Assembly (NCBI GenBank): GCA_964551995.1
Contig: CAZKFD010000011.1
Location: forward strand, 186,001 to 250,000
Direction of reading: 5' to 3'
Length of the DNA: 64,000 nucleotides
Source of the DNA: DATKJS01 sp964551995
GTDB lineage: Bacteria > Acidobacteriota > Aminicenantia > Aminicenantales > Saccharicenantaceae
Made by a program: the position numbers and the translations under genes. Below the pieces are notes generated by a model. The model did no database searches. It was not told where the DNA came from and saw only the letters and a list, made by a program, of their open reading frames with translations. Shown piece after piece: positions 41,819 through 50,845 of this stretch. Position 1 is the first letter of the stretch. Each line of letters starts with the position of its first letter.

Positions 41819-42895
41819 TCAGAGAATGGCCTTCTTTTTCTCGAGGTAATAGAGGTAGTTCTCGTAGCTGACATCCGGCGGGACGCGGTGGTCGACGCAG
41901 GGCAGGTATCCGCCGCGCTCGACGAGCGGCCGGAGGTGCTCGAGCTCGCGGTCGACGGCCTCCCGGCCCGCGATCAGCGCCAGCTTGTTGACTCCGCCCA
42001 GGAGCAGCATATCCCGGCCGTGCTCCTCGCGCAGCCGCCACGGATCGGTGTGGGCGGCCTCGATCGGGAACATGCAGTTGATACCGCCGCGCAGCCAGCC
42101 GGGGACGAGGTCATAGATCCGGCCGTCGCAGTCAAGGACGTTGACGTCGATCCCGCGCTTTCTCAGGGCGTTTGTGATTCGCTTGTACCGCGGCACCATG
42201 AGCTCCTCGAAGAGCTTCGGCGAGAGGAGCGGACCGTGGTTGTAGCACATGTCCTCCCACCACCAAGCGACGTCGACGCCCCCGTCCGGGATGTGCCTCT
42301 CGATGAACTCGAGGTCCATCAGTGTGACGTGTTCCATCATCTCCTCGACCCAGTCCCTGTCCGTCATCAGGGCGACCGACAGGTTCTCGAGTCCCATCCA
42401 ATCGCGGAGCCAGCCGTAGAGCGAGCCGCAGTGGAAGAGGATGGGCATGCCCGCGGCGTGAGCCCGCTCGAGGGCGGCCGCGACGTCGCCCACGCGGCCC
42501 GGACGCCCCGGGTCGAGCCGTTCGTCGCGGAGCCTCTCCCAGTCGGCGCGCGTTTCCACGGCGAACCGGATGAACCTGGGCATGGAGGAGTCATAATCAA
42601 GCATCTCCGTCAGGGCTCCGTCCCGGGTCTGGACGAGGCGCCGCTCGCCCTTCGCTTCGAGCGTCTTCTCCTCGAAGGCCGGATAGAGGCCCCGCTGGAT
42701 GGGGACTTCGGGCATGATCGAGAGGCCTTCGAGGCCCAAATGGCGCTCGACGTCCTCGTTCGTCCGGCAGTCCCCAGGCAGCCCCTGTCCGTGCCACACG
42801 GCGATCGTCTTGTCCCAATAGCCGAATTCCATGTTGGGGACACGATCGGGCTTCCCCCAGTGGAAAACCTCGTTGAACCTGTCTCTCGTGGTCAT
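41819..42895 (-). CDS. Uroporphyrinogen decarboxylase-like protein
   Basis: TIM-barrel protein of the UroD/methyltransferase superfamily, 358 aa, from ATG 42895 (GAGGGG 7 nt upstream). The start MTTRDRFNEVFHWGKPDRVP is typical. The true UroD substrate arginines in the N-terminal loop are not evident and no heme gene adjoins it. C-terminal HTDPWRLREEHG and LLLGGVNK resemble the non-heme UroD-like group often found with sugar catabolism genes. Related protein at 52180-53442. Either decarboxylase or methyltransferase chemistry is possible. Confidence 0.8.
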   Translation of the reverse strand: MTTRDRFNEVFHWGKPDRVPNMEFGYWDKTIAVWHGQGLPGDCRTNEDVERHLGLEGLSIMPEVPIQRGLYPAFEEKTLEAKGERRLVQTRDGALTEMLDYDSSMPRFIRFAVETRADWERLRDERLDPGRPGRVGDVAAALERAHAAGMPILFHCGSLYGWLRDWMGLENLSVALMTDRDWVEEMMEHVTLMDLEFIERHIPDGGVDVAWWWEDMCYNHGPLLSPKLFEELMVPRYKRITNALRKRGIDVNVLDCDGRIYDLVPGWLRGGINCMFPIEAAHTDPWRLREEHGRDMLLLGGVNKLALIAGREAVDRELEHLRPLVERGGYLPCVDHRVPPDVSYENYLYYLEKKKAIL

Positions 42896-42983
42896 GAAAC
42901 CGCCCCTCATCTTAACAAAAACCGGCCGGCCCGGCCATATTTCCGACTAAACTCACGGCAAGGGAATGAACCGGTCTGCGTCG

Positions 42984-43013
42984 TTGAAAACCTGCGTGCC
43001 GCTGTACTAGAAT
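42984..43013 (+). promoter_or_regulatory. Predicted sigma-70 promoter for 995-aa lipoprotein gene
   Basis: TTGAAA (42984-42989), 18-nt spacer, TAGAAT (43008-43013), with GGAGGG and ATG 43039 following. Leader of about 20 nt. Confidence 0.55.
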
Positions 43014-43038
43014 GGGGGCGGCGTTGAAGGAGGGTCGG

Positions 43039-46026
43039 ATGGCCGCAAAGAAATCTCCTCTGGGAATTCTCCTGGTTCTGTCCCTGCTCCCCCTCGGCTT
43101 CGTGTCGTGCGCCCACCGTGGGCCATGCCCCGACATCATGGTCGAGAAAGGCGCGTCCTGGCACGAGATGGCCGCGGCCAAGGAACTGCGCCGCTATTTC
43201 TATCTCCGCACGGGCTTCCTTCCGTCGATGGGGAAGGTTGGTGCTCTCTCACAGGTCCAGCGCAACACCGTTCTCGTTGTCGAGAAGGACGCGTCCCTGC
43301 TCGGCGGCCTGGGCGACAAAGACGTTTTTCAAAAGATCGCCGGACTCGGCTCACAGGACTACCTGATCAAAACGGTCCCTCTCCCCGCCGGGAAGCTGGT
43401 CCTCGTCGCCGGCGGCAGCGGGCCGGCCGTCCTTTACGGCGCCTATCGGCTGGCCGGGAAGCTGGGCGTCCAGTTCTCCCTCGAGGGCGACATCCTCCCG
43501 GACAAGAAGCTGTCCGGCCTGGACCTCGACTTCGACGAGATCGGCCGGCCGCTCTTTCTCGTCCGCGGCCTCCAGCCCTTTCACGATTTTCCCGAAGGCC
43601 CGGACTGGTGGACGCTTGAGAATTACAAGACCGTCGTCGCCCAGCTCCCCAAGCTCCGCATGAATTTCCTCGGTTTCCACACCTACCCCGAGAATCCCGA
43701 CAAGGAGAGGGGAGCGACCCCCAACGCCGAGCCCACGGTCTGGATCGGGCAGTCCGGAGACTTCGCCGGAGACGGAACGGTCAATTTCAGCTACCCCGCG
43801 AGCTACCAGAACACGCGCCGCGGGAACTGGGGCTATGAGGCCAAGAAAACGGGCGACTTCCATTTCGGGGCCAGCCTGCTCTTCGAGCGGGACGATTACG
43901 GGAACGACGTTATGGTAGGCTTCTGCCCCGAGCCGAAGACGCTCCGGGACTCGAACGAGGTCTTCGACCGCGCGGCCGCCGTTTTCCGCGACGCGTTCAG
44001 CTTGGCCCACAAGCTCGGCGTGAAGACCTGCGTGGGGACGGAAACGCCCCTGACTATCCCCGACCTCGTTCAGAAGCGGGTCCGGGACGCCGGGAGGAAC
44101 CCTCTGGACCCGGCCGTCGTCAAGGACTTGTACAAAGGGATGTTCGCCAGGATCGCCCGGGCTTATCCCATCGACACGTACTGGTTCTGGACGTCGGAGG
44201 TTTGGACGTGGAGCGACGCCAAACCCGAGGCCGTCAAGGCCGTGAGCACGGACCTCGAGGCCGCCGTCGAGGCCTGGCGGGAGCTGCGGCCCCCGTTCGG
44301 CCTCGCGACCTGCGGCTGGGTGCTCGGGCCGCCCTCCGACCGGACGCTCTTCGACGACCTCCTGCCCAAGGACGTGACCATGAGCTGCATCAACCGGGAT
44401 GTCGGCAAAGCCCCCGTGGACCCGGGCTTCGCGCGCATCTCGGGACGGTCGAAATGGGCCATTCCCTGGCTTGAAGACGATCCCTCCCTGACCTCTCCCC
44501 AGCTTTGGGTCGGGCGCATGCGGCGCGACGCCGCGGACGCCTTGCGCTACGGCTGCGACGGACTCATCGGCATCCACTGGCGGACGCGCCTCGTGTCGCC
44601 GAACATTTCGGCCCTGGCTCAGGCAGCCTGGGACCAGGCCTGGAATACGCTTCCGCGCAGCGTCGCCGAGGACGTCGGGCCGATCAGCGGCCAATATGTG
44701 TCGTTCCAGGAAGAGAAGGTCGCCGGCGCGGCACCGGGGGAGGAAGCCATTTATCAAACCATCCGCGACCGCGTCTTTGCCTATTATGTCCCGGTCCCGA
44801 ACGGCCGCTACGCGGTGACGCTGAAGTTTGTCGAGGGCCAGGCCCGCGACAAGGGAGAGCGGGTCTTCGATGTCTTTCTCCAAGGGAAGAAAGTTATCGA
44901 CGGCCTGGACATCTTCGCCCGGGTCGGGAGATTCAGGGCCCTCGACTTCACGTTCAGAAATGTCGAGGTCCTGAACGGCCGGCTGGCCGTCGATTTCGCC
45001 GACCGGATCTCTTACCCCGCGCTCGCCGGCCTCGTCATCGAAGGCAAGGATTTCAAGAAGAAAATCAACTGCGGCGGCCCCGCCTTCAAGGACTTCGAGG
45101 CGGACTGGCCGGAGACCGACCGGAATATGGCCTCGCTCGACTTCTACCGGGATTGGGCGGCGGGCGAGTTCGGCCCCGCGGCGGCCGACGGGATCGCCGC
45201 GGTCTTCGCCAGGATCGACGGCCGCCTTCCCGTCCCGGTGACCTGGATCGCCGGCCCTGGAAACGTCGTCCCAGACGGCCGCCCCTGGACTGAAGTGAAG
45301 GCCGGCTACGCGTTCGTTGACGAGTTGGAGGCCTTTGAGCCGAAGATCGAGGGCCGGGGCGAACGGGAGAGGTTCCGCTACTGGCTGTCGAATTTCGAAT
45401 ACATGCGGGAGGTTGCCCACCTCGACTGCCTCCTGGCGGAATTCAACCAGGCGATGGACAAAGTCAAGGCGGAGAAGGACCCCCAGGCGAAAGCCGACGT
45501 GGCCCGCGCGATTGCTCTCCCAGTCCGGATCGAAATGGCCGCGTCCCTAAAAAAGATTTTCGACGACCTCCTGGAGGCCGTGAGCACGACCGGCGGGTTC
45601 GGGACAATTGCTAACTGGGAGCAGCACATCCTGCCCGGCGCCTGGGAGGCGTCCGGGGCCGAACTCCATAAGATTCTCGGCGATGAGGCTGCGAGCGCGG
45701 CGTTTCTCTCCAAGGTCTATCTCGGGGCGCCCCGGATCATCGTCCCGGCCCCGCGGCCGAGCCTGGAAGAGGGCGAGAAGCTTAGCCTCAAAGTCATCAT
45801 CCTCTCCAAGAGGCCGCCCGACTCGGCCCGCCTGCTCTGGCGCGCGCTCGGCAAAGGGCGGTTTGCCGCGGTGCCGCTCGAGAAGCTGAACCGGGGAGTC
45901 TACACGGTGACGGTCTCGCCCAACAACGCGGACATCGAATATTATATCCAGGCCCGGGCGGACGGCCAGGACGTCATCTACCCGGCGACGGCCCCCGAGA
46001 CCAATCAAACGGTGATCGTTTATTGA
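43039..46026 (+). CDS. GH67-like/malectin-domain lipoprotein (putative glycoside hydrolase)
   Basis: 995-aa predicted lipoprotein (lipobox ending FVSC near residue 27), started at ATG 43039 with GGAGGG just upstream. The first 170 residues resemble the N-terminal domain of alpha-glucuronidase GH67 and DUF4838-type proteins (AAAKELRRYFYLRTG, GPAVLYGAYRLAGKLGVQF). A TIM-barrel-like region follows (NFLGFHTYPE, WFWTSEVWTW, GCDGLIGIHWRTR). A malectin-like sugar-binding domain at about 570-680 (YQTIRDRVFAYYVPVPNGRY). The C-terminal 300 residues are helical then beta-rich. Catalytic acids are not identifiable with certainty. Probably acts on plant or microbial glycans at the cell surface. Confidence 0.75.
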   Translation: MAAKKSPLGILLVLSLLPLGFVSCAHRGPCPDIMVEKGASWHEMAAAKELRRYFYLRTGFLPSMGKVGALSQVQRNTVLVVEKDASLLGGLGDKDVFQKIAGLGSQDYLIKTVPLPAGKLVLVAGGSGPAVLYGAYRLAGKLGVQFSLEGDILPDKKLSGLDLDFDEIGRPLFLVRGLQPFHDFPEGPDWWTLENYKTVVAQLPKLRMNFLGFHTYPENPDKERGATPNAEPTVWIGQSGDFAGDGTVNFSYPASYQNTRRGNWGYEAKKTGDFHFGASLLFERDDYGNDVMVGFCPEPKTLRDSNEVFDRAAAVFRDAFSLAHKLGVKTCVGTETPLTIPDLVQKRVRDAGRNPLDPAVVKDLYKGMFARIARAYPIDTYWFWTSEVWTWSDAKPEAVKAVSTDLEAAVEAWRELRPPFGLATCGWVLGPPSDRTLFDDLLPKDVTMSCINRDVGKAPVDPGFARISGRSKWAIPWLEDDPSLTSPQLWVGRMRRDAADALRYGCDGLIGIHWRTRLVSPNISALAQAAWDQAWNTLPRSVAEDVGPISGQYVSFQEEKVAGAAPGEEAIYQTIRDRVFAYYVPVPNGRYAVTLKFVEGQARDKGERVFDVFLQGKKVIDGLDIFARVGRFRALDFTFRNVEVLNGRLAVDFADRISYPALAGLVIEGKDFKKKINCGGPAFKDFEADWPETDRNMASLDFYRDWAAGEFGPAAADGIAAVFARIDGRLPVPVTWIAGPGNVVPDGRPWTEVKAGYAFVDELEAFEPKIEGRGERERFRYWLSNFEYMREVAHLDCLLAEFNQAMDKVKAEKDPQAKADVARAIALPVRIEMAASLKKIFDDLLEAVSTTGGFGTIANWEQHILPGAWEASGAELHKILGDEAASAAFLSKVYLGAPRIIVPAPRPSLEEGEKLSLKVIILSKRPPDSARLLWRALGKGRFAAVPLEKLNRGVYTVTVSPNNADIEYYIQARADGQDVIYPATAPETNQTVIVY

Positions 46027-46097
46027 GGACGCCGTGGCCCTCGCCAGGCGGAGTCCGGTCCTTTCGCTTTCCGGCGCCTGCTCGGCTCTCCCGCGGC

Positions 46098-46123
46098 ACT
46101 GGAAAATAATTCCATTTTTCAGT
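46098..46123 (+). terminator. Possible stem-loop with A/T-rich arms
   Basis: ACTGGAAAAT (46098-46107) and ATTTTTCAGT (46114-46123) form a nearly perfect inverted repeat with a 6-nt loop, 75 nt after the lipoprotein stop and 40 nt before the mlaE start. It may end the first transcript, or form part of the promoter region of the next operon. Confidence 0.35.
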
Positions 46124-46161
46124 AATCTATAGGTACCTTTCGGGCGAGAAGAGGCGCGGGA

Positions 46162-47235
46162 GTGGACGAAACCAAACCTTCTGTCGTGGTTTTGCCCCAT
46201 CGCCTGCGCACCCGGGACATCCCGGCGGCTTTCGCGGAAATCCAGGGGCAGCTCAAGCGGGGGGCCGTAACCGTCGACTTCGGCGGAGTCGGGGAGTTCG
46301 ATGCCTCCACGCTGGCTCTTTTGAGCTACCTCCGCCGGTGCGCCCCGGGTATCGCCGTGCGCAATGTCGGCGAGGGCCTGGAGAGCGCCTTCCGGGCCTT
46401 TCTCGGAGGCACGCCCCCGGCGGCCTGTGAAGTGCCGGTCCCGGGTTTCCCGACGCGGGTCCTGCATTCCCTCTCGGACAAGTTCATGGCGCATACGAGG
46501 AGCGTCGCCAAGTTCTTCGTCATGCTCTCCGACGCGATCTTCCACACCGCGTCCTACCTCAAGGATCGCCGCGGCGTTTACCCGGGGGAGACCTGGAACC
46601 AGCTGTTCTTCATGGGGTACAAGTCCTTTCCCATCACGAGCCTTCTGATTTTCCTCGTCGGCGTCACCATCGCCCTGACCTCCGCCGCCCAGCTCAAGCT
46701 CTACGGGGCCGATATCTACCTGGCCGACCTCATCGGCTTCGGCATGCTCCGGGAGCTCGTGCCGCTCATGACGGGCATCATCCTCGCCGGGAAGGTTGGC
46801 GCCGCCGTCGCGGCCGAACTTTCGACGATGATGGTGCTTGAAGAGGTCGACGCCCTCAAGACGATGGGGGTCGTCCCGGAGAGATTCCTCATGGTCCCCC
46901 GGCTCCTGGCCATCACGCTGGCCGTGCCCCTGCTCGTCGCAATCGCCGACGCCATCGGCATCGGCGCGGGCGTCGTCGTCGGCCGGATGTCCCTCGGGAT
47001 CCTTCCCTCCTCGTTCATCCGGGAAATGCGCACAGCGGTCGGGCCGGGGGACTTCCTCATCGGTCTTGGCAAGACCCTTGTCTTCGGCTGGGCCGTGATC
47101 GTGGCCAGCGGCTACAAGGGCCTGACCGTCGGCCGGAGCCCGGGGGAGGTCGGGCGCGCGACGACGGAGTCCGTTGTCCTTTCGGTTTCCTTGATTATCT
47201 TCATCGACTGCATTTTCGCTCTCATCATCTATTAG
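46162..47235 (+). CDS. mlaE: MlaE-family ABC permease with N-terminal STAS domain
   Basis: Inner-membrane permease of an MCE phospholipid transporter, 357 aa, from GTG 46162. Residues 1-95 form a STAS-like domain (AVTVDFGGVGEFDASTLALL), fused to a MlaE/YrbE domain with TSLLIFLVGVTIAL, GMLRELVPLMTGIILAGKVGAAVAAEL and the EEVDALKTMGV motif. In E. coli the STAS protein MlaB is separate; fusion is common in other phyla. It is followed 4 nt later by mlaF. Confidence 0.92.
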   Translation: MDETKPSVVVLPHRLRTRDIPAAFAEIQGQLKRGAVTVDFGGVGEFDASTLALLSYLRRCAPGIAVRNVGEGLESAFRAFLGGTPPAACEVPVPGFPTRVLHSLSDKFMAHTRSVAKFFVMLSDAIFHTASYLKDRRGVYPGETWNQLFFMGYKSFPITSLLIFLVGVTIALTSAAQLKLYGADIYLADLIGFGMLRELVPLMTGIILAGKVGAAVAAELSTMMVLEEVDALKTMGVVPERFLMVPRLLAITLAVPLLVAIADAIGIGAGVVVGRMSLGILPSSFIREMRTAVGPGDFLIGLGKTLVFGWAVIVASGYKGLTVGRSPGEVGRATTESVVLSVSLIIFIDCIFALIIY

Positions 47236-47239
47236 CGCC

Positions 47240-47989
47240 ATGGAGATCATCAGCGTTCGCCATCTCGCCGTCGGCTACGGGAACGTCAAGATCCTCGAGG
47301 GCCTGGATTTCGGCGTCCCGGCGGGGCGGATCACGGCCGTGGTCGGAGCCAGCGGCTGCGGCAAGTCCACTCTGCTCAAAACCCTGGCCGGGCTTCTCCC
47401 GCCCCTGGCCGGCGAGATCGTCTTCGGAACCGACCGCGTCGATTATGCGTCCGAGGCCTCCCTCGGGGCCCTCTACGACCGCATCGGCGTGCTCTATCAG
47501 GACGGAGCGCTGCTCAACAACCTGACGCTTTTCGAGAACATCGCCCTGCCCATCCGCATGAAGCTCCCGGAGATGCCCGGGGAGGTGCTCCGGGAGCTTG
47601 TCCACGACCGCCTGTCGCAAGTGGACCTGCTCGGGAGCGCCGGCAAGTATCCTTCCGAGCTCTCCGGCGGGATGCGCAAGCGGGGCGCCCTGGCGAGGGC
47701 CCTCGTCCAGGACCCGGAGGTCGTCCTCTGCGACGAGCCTTCGGGAGGGCTCGATCCCATCACCTCCGGGCACCTCGACGGGCTTCTCCTCGACCTCAAG
47801 AAGGCGTTCGGAACGACGTTCGTCGTCGTCACCCACGAGCTCCGGTCGATCCGGAGGATCGCCGATGAGGTTTTGGTCCTCCGCGACGGGCGTCTCCATT
47901 TCTCAGGGGACCTCGGGGAGATCATGGCCTCGGGAGACGAGTTCCTCCGGGCATTCTTTCTGAGGATGGCCGATCATGATGACGCATGA
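47240..47989 (+). CDS. mlaF: MlaF-family ABC ATPase
   Basis: ATP-binding subunit, 249 aa. Walker A GASGCGKST (about 37-45), Q-loop YQDGALLNN, signature LSGGMRKRGALARAL, Walker B VVLCDEPSGGLDP and the H-loop VVVTHEL. The GMRKR variant of the ABC signature is characteristic of Mla/MCE ATPases. It overlaps mlaD by 14 nt. Confidence 0.95.
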   Translation: MEIISVRHLAVGYGNVKILEGLDFGVPAGRITAVVGASGCGKSTLLKTLAGLLPPLAGEIVFGTDRVDYASEASLGALYDRIGVLYQDGALLNNLTLFENIALPIRMKLPEMPGEVLRELVHDRLSQVDLLGSAGKYPSELSGGMRKRGALARALVQDPEVVLCDEPSGGLDPITSGHLDGLLLDLKKAFGTTFVVVTHELRSIRRIADEVLVLRDGRLHFSGDLGEIMASGDEFLRAFFLRMADHDDA

Positions 47990-48923
47990 GCAAAAAACCC
48001 GGCTGGGGGTTTTTCTGGCGATCGCCACGGTCGTCTTCCTGGCCGTGCTGGGCTTCTTTCTCGTGCCGCAGCTCCGGGAAGCCGGTGATTCATACTACAT
48101 CGATTTCCGGGGCACGTCGGTCAACGGCTTGCTCCTCGGTTCGGCCGTCCGGTACCAGGGGGTCGAGATCGGAAGGGTCACGGCCATCGAGGTCAATCTG
48201 AAAGCGACGAGCTCCGTTTTCGTCCACATCAAGATCCAGAAAGGGTTCCCGATCAAGACGGACACCGTCGCGGTCCTGAACAACGCCGGCATCACGGGCC
48301 TCAAGTTCGTCGACCTCCAGGGCGGGTCGCCTGGAGCGGAGCTCGTCAAGCCCAACGGCGTGATCCAGATGGGCCGCGGCCTGGAACAGCGGGCCGGCGA
48401 CATCGTCACCAATATCGACACTGCGGTCAACAGCATCAATTCACTCCTGTCGCCGGAGAATCTCAAGCGGATCAACCGCGTCCTCGAAAAGGCCGAGAAG
48501 AGCTCCGAGATGATCTCCTCGGTCATCGAGGCCAAGCGGGCCAAGCTCGAGAGCTCCTTCGACAACGTCGAGAAGGCGACCAACGAGTTCGCTTCCGTGA
48601 CGGAGAACCTCCGGAAGATCTCGGACAATGTCAGCGATATGAGCCAGAAGATCGTATCCCGCTCCTCGGCGGCCGTGGACAACATCGCCCAGCGCTTCTC
48701 GGACGCCGAGATGGGGCGGGCCATCAGGGATTTCCAGGCCTTCGCGGAGACGGCGTCGGAGAGCCTGAAAAAAATCGAGAAGAGCCTCCTGGCGCAGCAG
48801 GAGGAGCTCGGCCGGGCCCTCCGGAGCTTCGGGGCGACCCTCGACAACCTAGCACTCTTCACGCGCCAGATCTCCGAGGATCCGTCGGCCCTGATCCGGC
48901 TCCAAAAGGAAAAGAAGAAATGA
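47976..48923 (+). CDS. mlaD: MlaD/MCE-domain substrate-binding protein
   Basis: Periplasmic MCE protein anchored by one N-terminal helix, 315 aa. The MCE domain (YYIDFRGTSVNGLLLGSAVRY through GLKFVDLQGG) occupies about 35-115. A long helical tail of about 170 residues (NRVLEKAEKSSEMIS, NVSDMSQKIVS) forms the coiled coil that makes the barrel or tunnel in longer MCE proteins. It ends with a lysine cluster, and its stop overlaps the next gene as ATGA. Confidence 0.93.
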   Translation: MMTHEQKTRLGVFLAIATVVFLAVLGFFLVPQLREAGDSYYIDFRGTSVNGLLLGSAVRYQGVEIGRVTAIEVNLKATSSVFVHIKIQKGFPIKTDTVAVLNNAGITGLKFVDLQGGSPGAELVKPNGVIQMGRGLEQRAGDIVTNIDTAVNSINSLLSPENLKRINRVLEKAEKSSEMISSVIEAKRAKLESSFDNVEKATNEFASVTENLRKISDNVSDMSQKIVSRSSAAVDNIAQRFSDAEMGRAIRDFQAFAETASESLKKIEKSLLAQQEELGRALRSFGATLDNLALFTRQISEDPSALIRLQKEKKK

Positions 48924-49519
48924 AAAAAACAGCCCTGGCCGCCCTGGCCGTCTCCCTCATGAGCGGATGCCTGGCGATGTCGCCCGCCAAGAGGTATTTC
49001 CAGATCCGGAGCCTCGCCTCGCTCGAGCCTGCCTGTCCGAAGATCGAGCGGCGGCTCCTCGTCGAGCCGGCCGCGGTCGATTCCCCCTATCGCGACGTCC
49101 GTATCGTCTATCGCGTCTCGTCCTTCGAGTTCAGGTATTATCCCTACGAGTTCTGGGCGGAGAGGCCGGGGGACATGATCGGCGCCGCCATGGCCGATTT
49201 CCTGGTCCGGAAAAAAGCCTTTGCCGCTGTTGGCCTGGGGACGACGGGCGGGGAGCCCGAGCTGGTGCTCCGCTCCCGCGTGCAAGTCCTCGAGGAGATC
49301 GACGGCCCCGACGTCTGGCTGGCCCGGCTGGCGATGAGCCTGGAGTTCGTGGACGCGATGACGGGGGCGACGGTCCTCGCGTGGTCATTCGACAGAAAAG
49401 GCCCGATGCCGGCGAAATCGGTGGGCGAGTTCCCCGTGGCCTGCTCCAGGATCCTCGAGGAAGAGCTCTGGAAGGCGGAATGGGAGCTTGCCCGGACTCT
49501 CGGGAAGAAGGGGAGTTAG
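48920..49519 (+). CDS. ABC-type transport auxiliary lipoprotein (PqiC/LetC-like)
   Basis: Predicted outer-membrane lipoprotein of 199 aa with signal LAALAVSLMSGC (Cys about 14). Follows the PqiC/DUF330/ABC_trans_aux family pattern: KRYFQIRSL, RRLLVEPAAVDSPYRDVRIVYR and FYP-like FRYYPYEFWAERPGDMI. It completes the MCE pathway across the periplasm. It overlaps mlaD by 4 nt, closing a four-gene operon. Confidence 0.88.
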   Translation: MKKTALAALAVSLMSGCLAMSPAKRYFQIRSLASLEPACPKIERRLLVEPAAVDSPYRDVRIVYRVSSFEFRYYPYEFWAERPGDMIGAAMADFLVRKKAFAAVGLGTTGGEPELVLRSRVQVLEEIDGPDVWLARLAMSLEFVDAMTGATVLAWSFDRKGPMPAKSVGEFPVACSRILEEELWKAEWELARTLGKKGS

Positions 49520-49560
49520 ATGAAGAGCGTGCTCGCAGGCCGGCGGATCCGGCCGGGCGC

Positions 49561-49800
49561 TTATTCGCCGTGGCCTTTGAACAGGCCGCGGACGGCGTAG
49601 ATCAAGGGCCCGAGGAAAGCATGGCGAGGGCGATCGCGAGCCAGAAGTCCTTTTTGGCCGCGACATTGATGATCCGTTCTTTTTTCCGGGCTCTCTCCTC
49701 TTCGGCCTTGAGCCTCGCGCATTCCTCCCGGGAACGTGCGGTCTTGCGGGCGATTTCGATCTTCTCGTCCGGGACGAACCGGGCCCCGGGCCCGGCCCGA
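49561..49800 (-). pseudogene. Frameshifted small membrane protein remnant
   Basis: Two minus-strand frames join into one plausible product: a charged helix (EECARLKAEEERARKKER), a membrane segment (FWLAIALAML) and, after one lost base at about 49614, LIYAVRGLFKGHGE and a stop at 49561. The upstream limit is unclear because other frame changes seem to follow. Either a decayed gene or an error in the sequence. Function unknown. Confidence 0.4.
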
Positions 49801-49906
49801 GGGCCTTTCTGAGGGATCCTGCGTCTGCAGCGCTTTCTTCGTCCGCAGGGATGGCTCCGGGCCCAAACAGATGTCCGGCGGTCCTGCTCGCCGGCCTGAT
49901 AATAGT

Positions 49907-50833
49907 TTAGGGCAGGCCCCGGCGGCCGTCTACGGGATATTTCTCGGCCCGATGGCGGAAGTGAAAGGCGACGAAAAGGAGGGCCAGGACGGGGAAGATG
50001 ATGAGGCTGGCCTCGGCGCCCATCGGCCCTCCGGTCAGCCATTGGGTCCCTCTCGTCGCGGCGTCGAGCAGGTGGTTCGGCATCGGCAGGCCGCCCTTGT
50101 TGCCGGTATTCGGAAAGCCGAAGACGAACAGGGAGCCGAAATTGAACGCCCAGTGCCAGCCGATGGCGAACCAGAGGTTTCCCGTGCGGCGAACCGTCAG
50201 GCAGAAAAAGAGGGCGATCAGAGCGACGCTCAGGCCGTCCACCAGGGTCTCGTTGGGTTTCTCTGCATAATGGAGGTAGAATCCGAAGATCGCGGACAGG
50301 ACGGCCGCGGCCGGCCAGAAGCGAATCCCCGAGGCGAGGGTGAAGAGCTCATAGCCGCGGAAGACGATCTCCTCTAAGAGCGAGGCGGCGAGAAAAGCGG
50401 CCGCCCAGAGGAACGCGTAGAGGGCGATGCGGGCGCCGCCGAGCGCCAGGCCGCGCACGGCATAGCCGCCGGCCAGAGCCATCACGGCGACGGCGGTTGC
50501 GATCGTGGCCAGGCCCCACAGACCTCCCTCCCAGAAGAGCCGGCCGAAGGCCCCGCGGCGGACAAGGCCGTAATCCGCGAACCTGCGGTGCTCGATCCGG
50601 GCCATGAGAAAGACGCAGGCCGCCGACACCGCGAGCCAGACGGCCTCGATGAGGAGGAAGTTGACGGCCGTCCATTCCGGCTCCTTCCCTAGAACCGCTC
50701 CGAGCCCGAGCTTGGCCGCGGCGCCGACGAGAACGACAGCCATGTTGAAGAGGAGGAGCCGCCAGCCGGCTCTCAACCCCCAAGGGCCGAAAAAGACTCT
50801 TCTGATGCGTCCCGTTTGAGGAGAATCCGTCAT
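49907..50833 (-). CDS. CPBP-family intramembrane metalloprotease (Abi/CAAX type)
   Basis: Integral membrane protein, 308 aa with about eight helices. CPBP motifs: LLEEIVFRGYE (EExxxR), SAIFGFYLH and WHWAFNF, providing the Glu and His residues of the family. CAAX-prenyl-protease-like proteins process membrane proteins or resistance peptides. It begins 12 nt after the sugar-porter stop, in an operon with the porter and UroD-like gene. Confidence 0.88.
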   Translation of the reverse strand: MTDSPQTGRIRRVFFGPWGLRAGWRLLLFNMAVVLVGAAAKLGLGAVLGKEPEWTAVNFLLIEAVWLAVSAACVFLMARIEHRRFADYGLVRRGAFGRLFWEGGLWGLATIATAVAVMALAGGYAVRGLALGGARIALYAFLWAAAFLAASLLEEIVFRGYELFTLASGIRFWPAAAVLSAIFGFYLHYAEKPNETLVDGLSVALIALFFCLTVRRTGNLWFAIGWHWAFNFGSLFVFGFPNTGNKGGLPMPNHLLDAATRGTQWLTGGPMGAEASLIIFPVLALLFVAFHFRHRAEKYPVDGRRGLP

Positions 50834-50845
50834 GATTGTCGCCTT

